A DNA stretch of 64,000 bases from Aulosira sp. FACHB-615. Its GTDB lineage: Bacteria; Cyanobacteriota; Cyanobacteriia; Cyanobacteriales; Nostocaceae. Below, in pieces: positions 25,837 through 35,434 of this stretch; position 1 is the stretch's first letter, and each line of letters begins with the position of its first letter. The DNA lies in NCBI RefSeq assembly GCF_014698045.1, contig NZ_JACJSE010000020.1, positions 48,855-112,854 on the forward strand. The letters run 5' to 3'. The notes below the pieces were generated by a model. That model made no database searches, was not told the DNA's origin, and worked only from the letters and a program-made list of their open reading frames with translations. The translations under genes and the position numbers were made by a program.

Positions 25837-27174
25837 CTAGATCAGAAATCGCACTAACACATATAATCCCGAAGTTGCTAGTTGCAAAAACATCACAGGA
25901 ATACCGTAGTGCAGAAAGGTTTTAAATGATATCCGGCGACCATGTTGTTCGGAAATACCAGCCGCAACTATGTTAGAAGATGCGCCTACAAGTGTACCGT
26001 TACCTCCCAAGGTTGCACCAAACATCATGGCGTAAAACAACGGTAAAACTTCAGCCGGAAATTGCCCTTGAAAGTCTTGTGCTAACACCTCTGTTGGCGC
26101 TAACCCTACACTGACAATATATTGTTTGAGTAAGGGTACCATTGCCACCACTAAAGGAATATTCGGCACAACACTAGATAATATCCCAACAAATAATAAT
26201 AAAACTAAAGAACCGAGAATGATATTTTTTCCTAAAATAAGTGCCAAAAAACCTGATAAACCACTAATTACACCTGTTTTTTCTAAGCCGCCAATTAATA
26301 CAAAAATACTCATAAAAAATATTAATGTACTCCAATCAACATCACGTAAAATATTGTTAACATTATCAATGCGGCTGTGATGAGATAGTAACAATGCCAA
26401 AGCTGCACCTAATAAAGCCACAGCAGCAGGTGAAATCGGAACTGGTAAAGATTCACCAATCACAAAAAATATTAAGACAAAGGCGATAATCACCGCCCCC
26501 ACAGTTAATACTCGTGGATGATTAATTTGGGGATGTGGTAATTCTTCCAGATTATCCAGCTTAGTCTGCCAAATTTTCCGAAATAAAAATGGTAGGGTGG
26601 CTGTAACTGTAACAACAGCAATTACTCCTCCTAAACTTAATTTCCAGAGATAATCGATAAAACTAATATTAATTGCATCTCCCACAATAAACGTCGCTGG
26701 ATCACCGACTAAAGTTAATAAACCAGCACTATTAGCTATAAACACCATTAATATCAACAATGGTACAAAATTTATACCTATTTCTTCTGCCATTGGCGGA
26801 ATTAATGGCGCTAATAACATTACGGTTGTGGCATTGGGTAAAACTGCACAAATCGGCGTAACAATCCCGACAATACTTAATAACAAACGTTTGCCATCAC
26901 CTTTGGCTAAAATCACAATTTGAGTAGCTAAATAATCAAATATTTTAGTTGGTTCAAATGCTCTGACAAGCACCATCACACCAAAAAATAACCCTAATGT
27001 TCCATGACTATTACCGATATAACCCACAGCTTCTTTTAATGTCATGACGTTGGTGAAAACTAATAGCAATGCTCCCAATAAAGCAGCGATAGTCAGATGC
27101 ACCCATTCCGTCATAATTAGGAGAATTACACCCAAAAAGGTGAAAACGCTCAGGATAGCTTGCCAATGTTCCAC
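25837..27174 (-). CDS. ArsB/NhaD (ion transporter superfamily) permease
   Basis: A 445-residue protein with about 11-12 membrane helices. CAVLPNATTVMLLAPL (about 108), NSAGLLTLVGDPATFIVGD (about 147) and FGATLGGNGTLVGASSNIVA (about 388) are signatures of the ArsB/NhaD/CitM superfamily; the GDP and NGT/SSN motifs lie in the re-entrant loops that bind substrate and cation. Candidate substrates are arsenite, Na+/H+ or carboxylates; the plant P-protein type is a close match. The start codon is GTG; no earlier in-frame start has better support. No arsenic genes are adjacent, so the substrate stays open. Confidence 0.83.
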   Translation of the reverse strand: MEHWQAILSVFTFLGVILLIMTEWVHLTIAALLGALLLVFTNVMTLKEAVGYIGNSHGTLGLFFGVMVLVRAFEPTKIFDYLATQIVILAKGDGKRLLLSIVGIVTPICAVLPNATTVMLLAPLIPPMAEEIGINFVPLLILMVFIANSAGLLTLVGDPATFIVGDAINISFIDYLWKLSLGGVIAVVTVTATLPFLFRKIWQTKLDNLEELPHPQINHPRVLTVGAVIIAFVLIFFVIGESLPVPISPAAVALLGAALALLLSHHSRIDNVNNILRDVDWSTLIFFMSIFVLIGGLEKTGVISGLSGFLALILGKNIILGSLVLLLFVGILSSVVPNIPLVVAMVPLLKQYIVSVGLAPTEVLAQDFQGQFPAEVLPLFYAMMFGATLGGNGTLVGASSNIVAAGISEQHGRRISFKTFLHYGIPVMFLQLATSGLYVLVRFLI

Positions 27175-27663
27175 TTTATGCCTCTTGATATCTAGCTAGT
27201 TAGTTAGTTGCATATTACTGAAAAAGCCACCTAAGAGCTGATGCTTAAACAAAAGCTTAAGATGCCATTCGCCTGATCATCAGACGAATCAATGAGCCAT
27301 GAATCATAGCTTTTTTACCCCTATCAAAACCTTATACCTCCTGCACTGGCTTCTTTTTTCCTCGCTACAGTAGAGTATTCATCTCATACCATTTTGGATT
27401 TTAGATTTTGCGAAAAGTTGCGTGGGCGGGTTCCCCGACTTGAGCAAACTTTTCAAGACAGATTTTGGATTGGGTAAGGGTTGATCGGTAAGCTTTTGAG
27501 TCATCCATCTGTCGCAATCATTTTTTAATTTGGTATCACCCTCAATTTTGTCGCAGTTGGTAAATTTGCAGCCAAAATGCCAAAATCATTTCTGAATTAT
27601 GACAGTCAGTGATGCCAGCAAAAAATTAGTCAGAGAAAGAGCTAAATTTCTTGGTTAATTTTT
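27175..27663. other. Repeat-bearing intergenic region
   Basis: It holds TTTTGGATTTTAGATTTTG at 27391-27410 and, immediately after, a hairpin element (27412-27454) before the AT-rich motif resumes at 27461. The part nearest 27175 should carry the permease promoter. No ORF is supported. Confidence 0.5.
27412..27454. repeat. Hairpin element inside an AT-rich repeat
   Basis: GAAAAGTTGC and GCAAACTTTTC are inverted repeats around a GC-rich loop (GTGGGCGGGTTCCCCGACTT). The flanking TTTTGGATTTTAGATTTT sequence is continued on the far side (AGATTTTGGATT), which suggests insertion into an older repeat. Confidence 0.6.
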
Positions 27664-28266
27664 TCAACTGTAAGTTTCGGGTATACCCACAGGTGATAAA
27701 CCTGCGATCGCTCGCAAATTTTGGCAACGAATTAACTCGGTAAAATCTAACCCAGGACGTTTTTCTATTTTTGCCATTGCTTCAATTGCAGAGAGTAAAT
27801 ATTGAGCCGCTTCTGTTTCCGAATAACCCCGGCGTTGGGCTATTTTAATGGCTGCTTTATCTGCATTTAACTCTGACTCTGATGATTGATTGCTGCGCCA
27901 GATGCGGAAAGCTGCGATCGCACTTAATCCCACAGCCACAGCTACACCCACAGCATCAGACTGTGACGATTCAATTAATCCCGCCAACAACCCCAGCAGC
28001 ACAACCCCTTGATAAATATCCGGTTTAAACCATCTCACCCCACTCAACCAACTCACCTTCTGCAACAGCAATAAATCCCGTTGTGCCTTTGTTAAACGTC
28101 CCCACAAATCAAAATTAATATATATCGGTCTATACTGTTGCCAAGGCAGAGGAAAAGTAGCATCAATTACCTGTGCCTGCTCCGGTTTGCTGACGATTTT
28201 AATTGTCATTCTCCCCGAAGCTGGCATGACATCTAACAACCGACGAATTTCAGCATTTTGTTCCAT
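27664..28266 (-). CDS. DUF3318-type membrane protein
   Basis: A 200-residue cyanobacterial protein. MPASGRMTIKIVSKPEQAQVIDATFP and RPIYINFDLWGRLTKAQRDLLLLQKV form a soluble N-terminal part; two membrane helices follow (about residues 98-112 and 118-138). After them come SELNADKAAIKIAQRRGYSETEAA and FTELIRCQNLRAIAG. This layout agrees with the DUF3318 family; LLLQKVSWL and the ADKAA motif recall a degenerate M48-like metalloprotease region, but I see no HExxH. Function unknown. A hairpin element lies just upstream at 28321. Confidence 0.75.
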   Translation of the reverse strand: MEQNAEIRRLLDVMPASGRMTIKIVSKPEQAQVIDATFPLPWQQYRPIYINFDLWGRLTKAQRDLLLLQKVSWLSGVRWFKPDIYQGVVLLGLLAGLIESSQSDAVGVAVAVGLSAIAAFRIWRSNQSSESELNADKAAIKIAQRRGYSETEAAQYLLSAIEAMAKIEKRPGLDFTELIRCQNLRAIAGLSPVGIPETYS

Positions 28267-28320
28267 CTTTGTATTTTTTGCGACTGTTGTGGTTAGTTTT
28301 GATGAAAAATTGAGATGTTC

Positions 28321-28353
28321 AGATCCCCGACTTCTTTGAGAAGTCGGGGATCT
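28321..28353. repeat. 33-bp inverted repeat, copy 3
   Basis: AGATCCCCGACTTCTT and its near-perfect complement AGAAGTCGGGGATCT around a short loop. It lies between divergent genes, 54 bases before the 27664-28266 gene start. Copy 4 lies at 28749, so the two bracket the zinc-ribbon gene. Confidence 0.9.
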
Positions 28354-28472
28354 TGACCTTTAGACAAATTAAGAGTTGTAAAAAAACAGACGAATTTAGC
28401 AAAATACCAGATAAACAGATATATATTAATTCGGGCTGATATGCTGCCTACTGAGATTAAATTTTAAATTAC

Positions 28473-28733
28473 ATGGACGCTTTTGCTCCCATCCCACCTG
28501 AATGGACATCCAAGGCAGTTCACGCCTATGAATTTTGCTGTCCAACTTGCCGTTCTAGTAGTTTAGAAGCATTACAGGTTTGGATCAACCGGCGATCGCC
28601 TGTATTCTCAGAAGAACATCGCCGCAAATGGCAAGAATTTTATCAATGTCATTGTGGTTGTGCATGGTGGGCTTGGAGTAGCGACAGGCCGCCATCAGAT
28701 TTAGTCAAACCAGAAGATAACTTGAATTTGTGA
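28473..28733 (+). CDS. Small zinc-ribbon protein conserved in cyanobacteria
   Basis: An 86-residue protein. FCCPTCRSS (about residues 22-30) and QCHCGCAWWAW (about 58-68) supply two cysteine pairs spaced as a zinc ribbon. Between them RWQEFYQCH and HRRKW are basic. The ATG is preceded by a weak site (AATTACATGG). No family with a known role comes to mind. Both sides carry copies of the same 33-bp hairpin (28321 and 28749), and a terminator at 28809 lies beyond, shared with the convergent porin gene. Confidence 0.75.
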   Translation: MDAFAPIPPEWTSKAVHAYEFCCPTCRSSSLEALQVWINRRSPVFSEEHRRKWQEFYQCHCGCAWWAWSSDRPPSDLVKPEDNLNL

Positions 28734-28748
28734 AAATTATAATTACTC

Positions 28749-28781
28749 AGATCCCCGACTTCTCAAAGAAGTCGGGGATCT
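28749..28781. repeat. 33-bp inverted repeat, copy 4
   Basis: AGATCCCCGACTTCT, loop CAA, AGAAGTCGGGGATCT: perfect arms of 15 bp. It begins 15 bases after the zinc-ribbon stop. Compared with copy 3 the loop is the reverse complement, so the two copies are in opposite orientation. Confidence 0.92.
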
Positions 28782-28808
28782 TGTTCTTCACAAATGCTCC
28801 TAATAAAT

Positions 28809-28835
28809 AAAACCCCACCGTTAGGTAGGGTTTTA
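28809..28835. terminator. Bidirectional terminator between the zinc-ribbon gene and porin 1
   Basis: AAACCCCACC and GGTAGGGTTT pair around GTTA with one G-U pair. A runs and T runs on the two sides allow termination in both directions. It lies 24 bases after the porin stop on the minus strand. Confidence 0.7.
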
Positions 28836-28858
28836 TTCATCTCATCCAAAACTGAAAT

Positions 28859-30490
28859 CTAGAAAGAGAAGGTGGTACGCAGTGTACCTACGTAGATAGT
28901 ATCGTTGTTGTCGTTATGTTCTGGGTTGAAGATTACCAACAAGCCAGGAGTAACTAAGATGTTATCGCTGACTTTGATTTTATAAAGACCTTCTAAGTGA
29001 TAAGAAGTGTCTCTGTCGGTATTTGCTCTAGTACCAAAGTTCAGGTCAGTAACTTTGGGTGGTTGACCAAAAATGATCCCCAAGGTGTTGCCTTCTCTAC
29101 CCAGGTCTTTAACTGATAAGTTAGCAGCCCAGTACCAAATATCTGCATTACCAGAGGCTGTACCCTGTACAGCTTCTGCATCTGTGTAGCCTACCCAACC
29201 ACCAATGCCAATTTTATCGGTGGGGCGGAAGTTAGCCATGAAACTGTAGTTATTAGCTGTGGTACCAATATTACCGAAAGGTCTGTTGGAAAGAGAACTA
29301 CCTTGGCTACCAAACAGGTTGACATCAATATCAGCACCATCATTTTGATAAGTGCGAGAGTAAGCAAAACCAACGTTTATCTGTTTGCTTGGTTTAAAGT
29401 CTATTTGACCAAAGTAGGCATTAGATCCGTTGAACAGACCATTACCTTGGCTGGGGTCACTAGCGTTAGGTGCAAGATACGCACCTGTGATGCTGATGGG
29501 GCCTTTGGGGTTGACTGTCACAGTCAAACCAGCACCACCAGGAGATGATGCACGATAAATTGGGCTGAAACGTCCGTAGCGGGATAAAGCACCTGTACCG
29601 CTACTTCTAAAGTCTGGGTTGAACACGTTGATGTTGTTCCACAGTTCTGCACCAAACGCATCAACTTTAACCCGCACTGCATCACTTCCCAGGTTGAATT
29701 CATAGTTGAGTTTATCAATTTCAACCTCGTTTCCGTTGTCACCATCATGACCTAAGCGAGTCATGTTGGTTCCTGTAACAGCAGTACCAAATGGCGTGAG
29801 ATTTCGAGCTTGCAAACGAGTTTGCAATCTATCTGAGCCTGTGAAACTGGTGTACAAGTTCAACCGCACCCGGTTAGCAAAAATAACATTGCTATCTAAG
29901 TCAGCATTATCGGTTCTACTTGTGGTGGTATCAGCACGGTCATCCCCAAAAGGCGCAGCTACAGTAAAAATAGCTTCCCCAACTAACTTGGTAGTAGTAG
30001 AAAATTGATTAGCTTCTAACTCAGAAGTGCGGGCTTCTAGTGCATCTACCCGACCGCGCAGAGTTGCCAATTCCGCAGAAAATTCTTCTTGTAGACGTTG
30101 TAATGTCGCTAAATCTTCTTTAGTGACTAAATCTGCTGTGGCTGTAGCAATTAATTCGTTAACTCTGTCTAAACAAGCATTCAAACCAGCCGCAAACTCA
30201 TAACGAGTTAAAGCTCGGTTGCCCCGATATGTACCGTTGGGATAACCTGCGATACAACCATAACGTTCTACTAAAGACTGTAACGCTTGGAATGCCCAAT
30301 CTGTTGGTTGCACATCCGAAAACTGCGATACGGATGTTACTTGACCCATACTGTCGTTTTGTTGGGTCAACTGTGCAACAGTTGTGATTTGTTCGTTAGC
30401 TTCTCCAGCTAAGGCGCTGTTAGCTGCTAGTAAAGACGCAGCTAAAACTGCTGGACTAACTTTTAGTACATTCCAGAAAGAATTTTTCAT
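28859..30490 (-). CDS. SLH-domain iron uptake porin, copy 1
   Basis: An outer-membrane porin of the cyanobacterial SomA/iron-uptake type, 543 residues from the ATG at 30490. A GTG 18 bases upstream is in frame but less likely. Parts in order: signal peptide ending in NSALAGEA; an SLH domain (VSQFSDVQPTDWAFQALQSLVERYG, then NRALTRYEFAAGLNACLDRV); a coiled coil (about 115-160, LATLQRLQEEFSAELATLRG); and an OprB-like beta-barrel ending in the TTFSF aromatic terminus. It should let small solutes or iron through the outer membrane, anchored to peptidoglycan by the SLH domain. Paralogue of the next gene, from which its first 170 residues barely differ. Confidence 0.9.
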   Translation of the reverse strand: MKNSFWNVLKVSPAVLAASLLAANSALAGEANEQITTVAQLTQQNDSMGQVTSVSQFSDVQPTDWAFQALQSLVERYGCIAGYPNGTYRGNRALTRYEFAAGLNACLDRVNELIATATADLVTKEDLATLQRLQEEFSAELATLRGRVDALEARTSELEANQFSTTTKLVGEAIFTVAAPFGDDRADTTTSRTDNADLDSNVIFANRVRLNLYTSFTGSDRLQTRLQARNLTPFGTAVTGTNMTRLGHDGDNGNEVEIDKLNYEFNLGSDAVRVKVDAFGAELWNNINVFNPDFRSSGTGALSRYGRFSPIYRASSPGGAGLTVTVNPKGPISITGAYLAPNASDPSQGNGLFNGSNAYFGQIDFKPSKQINVGFAYSRTYQNDGADIDVNLFGSQGSSLSNRPFGNIGTTANNYSFMANFRPTDKIGIGGWVGYTDAEAVQGTASGNADIWYWAANLSVKDLGREGNTLGIIFGQPPKVTDLNFGTRANTDRDTSYHLEGLYKIKVSDNILVTPGLLVIFNPEHNDNNDTIYVGTLRTTFSF

Positions 30491-30606
30491 GATTTTGTTT
30501 GCTTTCACTCACACCATACCGTCAAAGTTTCTGGGTATTTTCCTTATTATTTTTTAAGGGAAAATACTCAGAAACTCTGTTTTGATTATATCACGTAAGT
30601 GTGAAT

Positions 30607-32244
30607 TTAGAAAGCGAAAGTTGTACGAAGTGTACCGACGTAGATCGTATCGTTTCTGTCGTTATTTTCTGGGTTGAAAATTACCAACAAACCAGGAGTC
30701 ACTTGAATATTGTTGCTAACTTTGATTTTGTAGAGACCTTCCAAATGATAAGCAGTATCTCCATCTCTACGGTTAGCAACAGGAGTATCTGTAACTGTTG
30801 GCTGCTGACCAAATACTAAACCCAGTACGTTACCTTCTCTACCAAAATCTTTGAGTGCTAAAGTTCCAGCCCAGTAGATGATTTCTGCATCTCTACCTCT
30901 ATTGGGGCCACTTTCCGCTACAGCATTAGAGTAACCAGCCCAAGCACCAAGAGTCAACTTATCACTGGGTCTAAAACTTGCTTGGATACCGTAGTGATTA
31001 CCACTGGTCGCAACAGTAGTACCAAAGGGAGCGATAGCAAATGCACTACCAGTATTACCAATGAAGTTGATAGCGTTACTTGCTGTACCAGCTGGTGAAG
31101 TTCTACCACCGTCGTAAGTATGGGCGTAGGCGAAACCAATATTAAAAGCTTGACTGGGTTTAAATTCTAGTTGTCCAAAAGCTGCATAGTCACCGTTGAA
31201 CAAGCCAAAGCCTGCATCGGGGGTACTGGCTTTAGATGCTAAATAAGCTCCACTTAAGGTAATAGGGCCTTTAGGGTTAACAGTAACCGTTAAGCCAGCG
31301 CCGCCAGAACCTACACGATAAATCGGGCTGAAACGTCCGTAACGTGAAATTGCACCTGTTCCACTGCTTCTAAAGTCTGGGTTGAAGACGTTGACGTTTT
31401 CCCACAACTCAGCAGTGTTAGCATCAACCTTCACCCGAATAGAATCGCTCAAATTGAAAGCGTAGTTAATTTTATCAACTTGAACTTGGTTGTCAGTCGG
31501 GTCAGCAAATGACAGACGGGTTTGACTGGTACCGGTGACAGCTCTGTTATTGGCGATATTACCAGCTTGTAACCGGACTTGCAGTTGATCTGTACCAGTG
31601 AAGCTGCTCAGTAAGTTTAAACGTACCCGATAATCAAAAGTAGTGTTGGAGGTTAAATCTGTTGTGGGTGTACTGGGGTTAGATACCGCTTGGTTCCCAC
31701 CAAAGGCTTGAGATACGTCAAAAATAGCTTCACCAACTAACTTGGTGGTAGTAGAAAATTGATTGGCTTCTAACTCAGAAGTGCGGGCTTCTAGTGCATC
31801 TACCCGACCGCGCAGAGTTGCCAATTCCGCAGAAAATTCTTCTTGTAAACGTTGTAATGTGGCTAAGTCTTCTTTGGTGACTAAATCTGCTGTGGCTGTG
31901 GCGATTAATTCATTAACTCTATCTAAACAAGCATTCAAACCAGCCGCAAACTCATAGCGAGTTAAAGCTCGATTGCCCCGATATGTACCGTTGGGATAAC
32001 CTGCGATACAACCATAACGTTCTACTAAAGACTGTAACGCTTGGAATGCCCAATCTGTTGGTTGCACATCCGAAAACTGCGATACGGATGTTACCTGCCC
32101 CATGCTATCTGACTGTTCAGACAACTGAGCCACGGTTGTGATTTGTTCGTTAGCTTCAGCAGCTAAGGCACTGTTAGCTGCTGATAAAGAAGCAGCCAAA
32201 ATTGCTGGACTAACTTTTAGTACATTCCAAAAAAGTCTGTTCAT
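30607..32244 (-). CDS. SLH-domain iron uptake porin, copy 2
   Basis: The second porin, 545 residues from the ATG at 32244 (an in-frame GTG at 32259 is the alternative; GAGAGTAAAG serves as ribosome-binding site for the ATG). The SLH domain and coiled coil are identical or nearly identical to copy 1 up to about residue 175 (SELEANQFSTTTKLVGEAIF). The barrel is diverged but keeps the same order (NVNVFNPDFRSSGTGA, GGAGLTVTVNPKGPI, YHLEGLYKIKVS) and ends TTFAF. Barrel divergence with a conserved anchor suggests different solutes. The Crp/Fnr regulator gene lies 132 bases upstream, in the same direction. Confidence 0.9.
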   Translation of the reverse strand: MNRLFWNVLKVSPAILAASLSAANSALAAEANEQITTVAQLSEQSDSMGQVTSVSQFSDVQPTDWAFQALQSLVERYGCIAGYPNGTYRGNRALTRYEFAAGLNACLDRVNELIATATADLVTKEDLATLQRLQEEFSAELATLRGRVDALEARTSELEANQFSTTTKLVGEAIFDVSQAFGGNQAVSNPSTPTTDLTSNTTFDYRVRLNLLSSFTGTDQLQVRLQAGNIANNRAVTGTSQTRLSFADPTDNQVQVDKINYAFNLSDSIRVKVDANTAELWENVNVFNPDFRSSGTGAISRYGRFSPIYRVGSGGAGLTVTVNPKGPITLSGAYLASKASTPDAGFGLFNGDYAAFGQLEFKPSQAFNIGFAYAHTYDGGRTSPAGTASNAINFIGNTGSAFAIAPFGTTVATSGNHYGIQASFRPSDKLTLGAWAGYSNAVAESGPNRGRDAEIIYWAGTLALKDFGREGNVLGLVFGQQPTVTDTPVANRRDGDTAYHLEGLYKIKVSNNIQVTPGLLVIFNPENNDRNDTIYVGTLRTTFAF

Positions 32245-32376
32245 TATCTTTACTCTCACTCACACCCACTAGTGCAATGTATGGATGTATTTGGGCTACA
32301 ATCGCTGCTTGTTTTATGGGTATTCACTAAATAATTACAGGCATCAATATATCAGACAGGATGCAACCAACACAAG

Positions 32377-32997
32377 TTAATAAGCATTGTTTTTAGCTAT
32401 AGTTTGGGTAGTAAATTTATTTGGTAAACGCAAAATAATCCGCCGCTTGTATCTTAACAAGACACCTTCTTCTTCAAATTGTTGTAATAATCGGGTAATT
32501 GTCACTCTAGTGGTGTTTAAAACTTCGGCAATTTCTTGATGAGTGATGTTGATGTCGATAACTCGATCTTGTTCGACATCCCGTCCAAATTTATCACTCA
32601 GCCAAACCAAAAATTTCCATAACCGCAGGGAAATGGGTTTGAGATGGACAATGCTTAAAAGCTCTTCTGATTGTTGAATATGGGAAAACAAACCTGCCAT
32701 ATCTTGATGCCAGAGATAAGCAGGTACAATACTTACCTCAACACTGGTAAGGCACTCAATTTGGTAGGGTTTCACTTTCGATAAGGGAGAACCAATCAAA
32801 TCTCCTGGCCCCCAGTAACCTAACGTGATGAAGGTTCCATCTTCAGCCCAAGTAAGGGTGCGGACTGCACCACGTTCGATGCGCCAGATGACCTCGTTTC
32901 TTAAGGGAATAATTTCTTTTCTGGCAAAAATTTTTAGTGATAGTTGCTCACTAATAGATGCGGTCGGAAATGTTGGTGTCAGACTAGTAGATGTCAT
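32377..32997 (-). CDS. Crp/Fnr family transcriptional regulator
   Basis: A 206-residue regulator. The N-terminal cNMP-binding fold is seen (EQLSLKIFARKEIIPLRNEVIWRIERGAVRTL, GDLIGSPLS), but without the classic cAMP-binding Arg-Ser pair, so the ligand is unclear. The helix-turn-helix is ITHQEIAEVLNTTRVTITRLL (about residues 148-170), where Arg-Val-Thr-Ile-Thr-Arg follows the usual DNA-recognition pattern. It is shorter and different from NtcA. It lies just upstream of the two porin genes in the same direction and could control them; no binding site was identified. Confidence 0.85.
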   Translation of the reverse strand: MTSTSLTPTFPTASISEQLSLKIFARKEIIPLRNEVIWRIERGAVRTLTWAEDGTFITLGYWGPGDLIGSPLSKVKPYQIECLTSVEVSIVPAYLWHQDMAGLFSHIQQSEELLSIVHLKPISLRLWKFLVWLSDKFGRDVEQDRVIDINITHQEIAEVLNTTRVTITRLLQQFEEEGVLLRYKRRIILRLPNKFTTQTIAKNNAY

Positions 32998-33130
32998 TAT
33001 AAATTTTATGGGATCTGGTGAAAGTTTTGATTTGTTCTCAAGGCGATCGCAGCAAAATTATTGAGTCCAACTCTTAACAGCTATTTGCTTGATAAAACCA
33101 GAAGATTTTAGCTAAATAATAAATGGCTGA

Positions 33131-35383
33131 TTATGTAGCTAATTGAATATTTTGATAGGTTTTGTTAGTAGATATTGCCGTTTTTGTGATAGCGATAACC
33201 GCCGGTTTTGGGGGTGCATTTGGTGTTTTATCAGGCCAATTAGAACCAACGGGAACTTTGCGAGTTTGCAAAAATTCTTCACCTGTGGTATGGGTCACTA
33301 CAAATTGCCTGGTTTCGATTGCTTGGTTTTTTCTTGTGCCATTTGTTTCACCTGGATGTTGTATAGATAAGAACATAGTTGTTTGATCATTTGTGAAACA
33401 AGGGCCTGTCGTTTCACATTCCATTGGCCCCATTGCAAATAAAAAGGCTTTGCCTGCATCTGCGCCACTGGTGGGGATAAACCACATAGAGTTATTGCCA
33501 AACAAGCCAGACAAACTCACCGATTTTCCGGGTTCAGCATTGCGGTTATTCACGGCGTTATTGAGTTTGGTGGTGGAAATATCTGTCACCATCCAGACAT
33601 TACCTTGTCGGTCGAGTAATAAATTATCGGGATTGGCAAAACCCATCCCGCCTGCGGCTGGTTCTCCACCTGTGGCTAACATTTGCCAACGAAAACTCAT
33701 GGCGGCGGGGTCGTTGTTATCTTCAGTTAAACGCATCACCCAGCCGTATTCATAGCCTGGTTCACCTTTGGGACTTTTAAATACTCGCACATCTGAACCA
33801 CCTTGTTTGTCTGGCGCACCAGATGTAAAAGTGATGTATAAATCACCGTTGGGGGCAATTTCTGTATCTTCTGGACGGGCTGTGCAGGTAGCGCCAGCAG
33901 CATTAGCGGCGTAATGTGCATCAATTAAAATTGCGCCTTGTTTTTCTTCAGTGTTGCCTGTGTAAAGGTCTGCGAGTTTTTGATACTTTTGTTTGTACTG
34001 GGCGATCGCTTCATCTTTGCTGACTGCAAAATAACCCGCCTTCAGGTCTGTTGTTTCAGCTTTGGTTCCCAGGGGCAACAAAATGATATTACCAGCAATT
34101 TGACTCGGCACATCTGGATTCACCGGAGTCTCGGCTTTTAGGGGTATCCAGCTACCAGTACCATCAGCGTTGAATTTGGCGGCGTACAGCATTCCCTGTT
34201 GTAATAGCCGTGAATTGCCTTTGTCTTGGGGATTTTTTACCTGATCACGGCTGACAAATTTATATATATGTCCACCACGGCGATCGCATCCTGAATAAAA
34301 CGCGAGTGGTTTACCTGCTTCTACCCGCACACCGACGGCTTCATGGCGATAACGTCCTAACCAAGTGTGTTTTGTCCCGTAATCTTGGGGGTTGGCAGGG
34401 TCAATTTCCACAATCCAACCATATTTATTCCCGGCTAAACCAAATACATTTCCTTGTCCGAATAATTCTTCATCACCCAAAGCAAAGGGCAATGTCCCAG
34501 GGTCAAAAGCTGTACCATCAGCATAAACTGGTTCTGGCACTTGGGCTTGGAAATTTTCTTCGGCACTCAAAACTGTACCCCAAGGTGTTGTTCCCCCTGC
34601 ACAGTTGGCGAAAGTCCCAATAATGCGATCGCCCAGTTTATCGATGTATCCTTGTCCTGTTTGCTTGCGAAATATTGCCACGGCGGGGCCTGTGGCTTTT
34701 AAATAACGATTATCTTTTAAGCCCGAAATTCCACTAATGCGTCTATCTGCTGGGGAATTGGTTCTTTCCCACTTGCCATTGGCTGTTTTTTGCAGGGAAA
34801 TTACACCTAAACCTTGGTCTAATAAAGCTGCTTGACAAATTTCGGCAATTTGAGCTTTTACTGGATTATTATCTGGCAAAGTATATGCGTTAATGGCACT
34901 TTTCCCGGAATTTGTGCTGTCTAAAGCCGCTTTCACCTCAGCAAATGGTAATGATTGACCAATGACTTGCTGATAGGTTTCCATCCAAGGAATTGCACTG
35001 ATATACTCAAAGTTCACTGCCAGATAGCCAGCATTTTCAGTGGTGGAGATAAACGATAAATAATCGTTGTTGTAACCAAAGCGCGAATCCCCGACTTGAT
35101 CACCCCAAGCCGCAATGACTTGATATCCAAACCCTTCTGGCAGTACCAAGTCATCTACAATTTCATAACTACTATATTGAACTTGTTGCTGTTCTCGATT
35201 GAAGCCTGCTGTTTCTAAGGGAATCGGCCCTTTAATTGGTTTAAATGAAAATGCCGATTCTCCTACAAATGATGTGTTTCTTTGCGTCGTTGTCTTTTGA
35301 CCGCAACCTGTGAGATTAGCCAGCGCCAATGCACTCGCGCTACCTCCCATCAATAGCAATAAATCCCGACGCTTGATACTCAT
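33131..35383 (-). CDS. phoX: PhoX family alkaline phosphatase (DUF839), Tat-exported
   Basis: A 750-residue PhoX/DUF839 phosphatase. The N-terminus has a twin-arginine motif (KRRDLLLL, residues 4-11), then a hydrophobic stretch and LTGC at 24-27, which could be a lipobox: export as a folded, possibly lipid-anchored enzyme. PhoX enzymes bind Fe3+ and Ca2+ and hydrolyse phosphomonoesters. LPEGFGYQVIAAWGD, CAGGTTPWGTVLSAEEN, HEAVGVRVEAG and CTARPEDTEIAPNGDLYI are conserved family segments. A Pho box lies about 50 bases before the start, and phoU, sphS and sphR follow upstream in the same direction, so phosphate-starvation control is strongly indicated. Confidence 0.92.
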   Translation of the reverse strand: MSIKRRDLLLLMGGSASALALANLTGCGQKTTTQRNTSFVGESAFSFKPIKGPIPLETAGFNREQQQVQYSSYEIVDDLVLPEGFGYQVIAAWGDQVGDSRFGYNNDYLSFISTTENAGYLAVNFEYISAIPWMETYQQVIGQSLPFAEVKAALDSTNSGKSAINAYTLPDNNPVKAQIAEICQAALLDQGLGVISLQKTANGKWERTNSPADRRISGISGLKDNRYLKATGPAVAIFRKQTGQGYIDKLGDRIIGTFANCAGGTTPWGTVLSAEENFQAQVPEPVYADGTAFDPGTLPFALGDEELFGQGNVFGLAGNKYGWIVEIDPANPQDYGTKHTWLGRYRHEAVGVRVEAGKPLAFYSGCDRRGGHIYKFVSRDQVKNPQDKGNSRLLQQGMLYAAKFNADGTGSWIPLKAETPVNPDVPSQIAGNIILLPLGTKAETTDLKAGYFAVSKDEAIAQYKQKYQKLADLYTGNTEEKQGAILIDAHYAANAAGATCTARPEDTEIAPNGDLYITFTSGAPDKQGGSDVRVFKSPKGEPGYEYGWVMRLTEDNNDPAAMSFRWQMLATGGEPAAGGMGFANPDNLLLDRQGNVWMVTDISTTKLNNAVNNRNAEPGKSVSLSGLFGNNSMWFIPTSGADAGKAFLFAMGPMECETTGPCFTNDQTTMFLSIQHPGETNGTRKNQAIETRQFVVTHTTGEEFLQTRKVPVGSNWPDKTPNAPPKPAVIAITKTAISTNKTYQNIQLAT

Positions 35384-35434
35384 TTATATCAGTAAAGCGA
35401 TAGTTCCTGTGATTTCCGATACTCTAATCAGCTA

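Noticed and set aside
30488..30508. GTG start of porin 1 at 30508
   Set aside because: An ATG at 30490 aligns with that of the paralogue at 32244 and gives a normal signal peptide.
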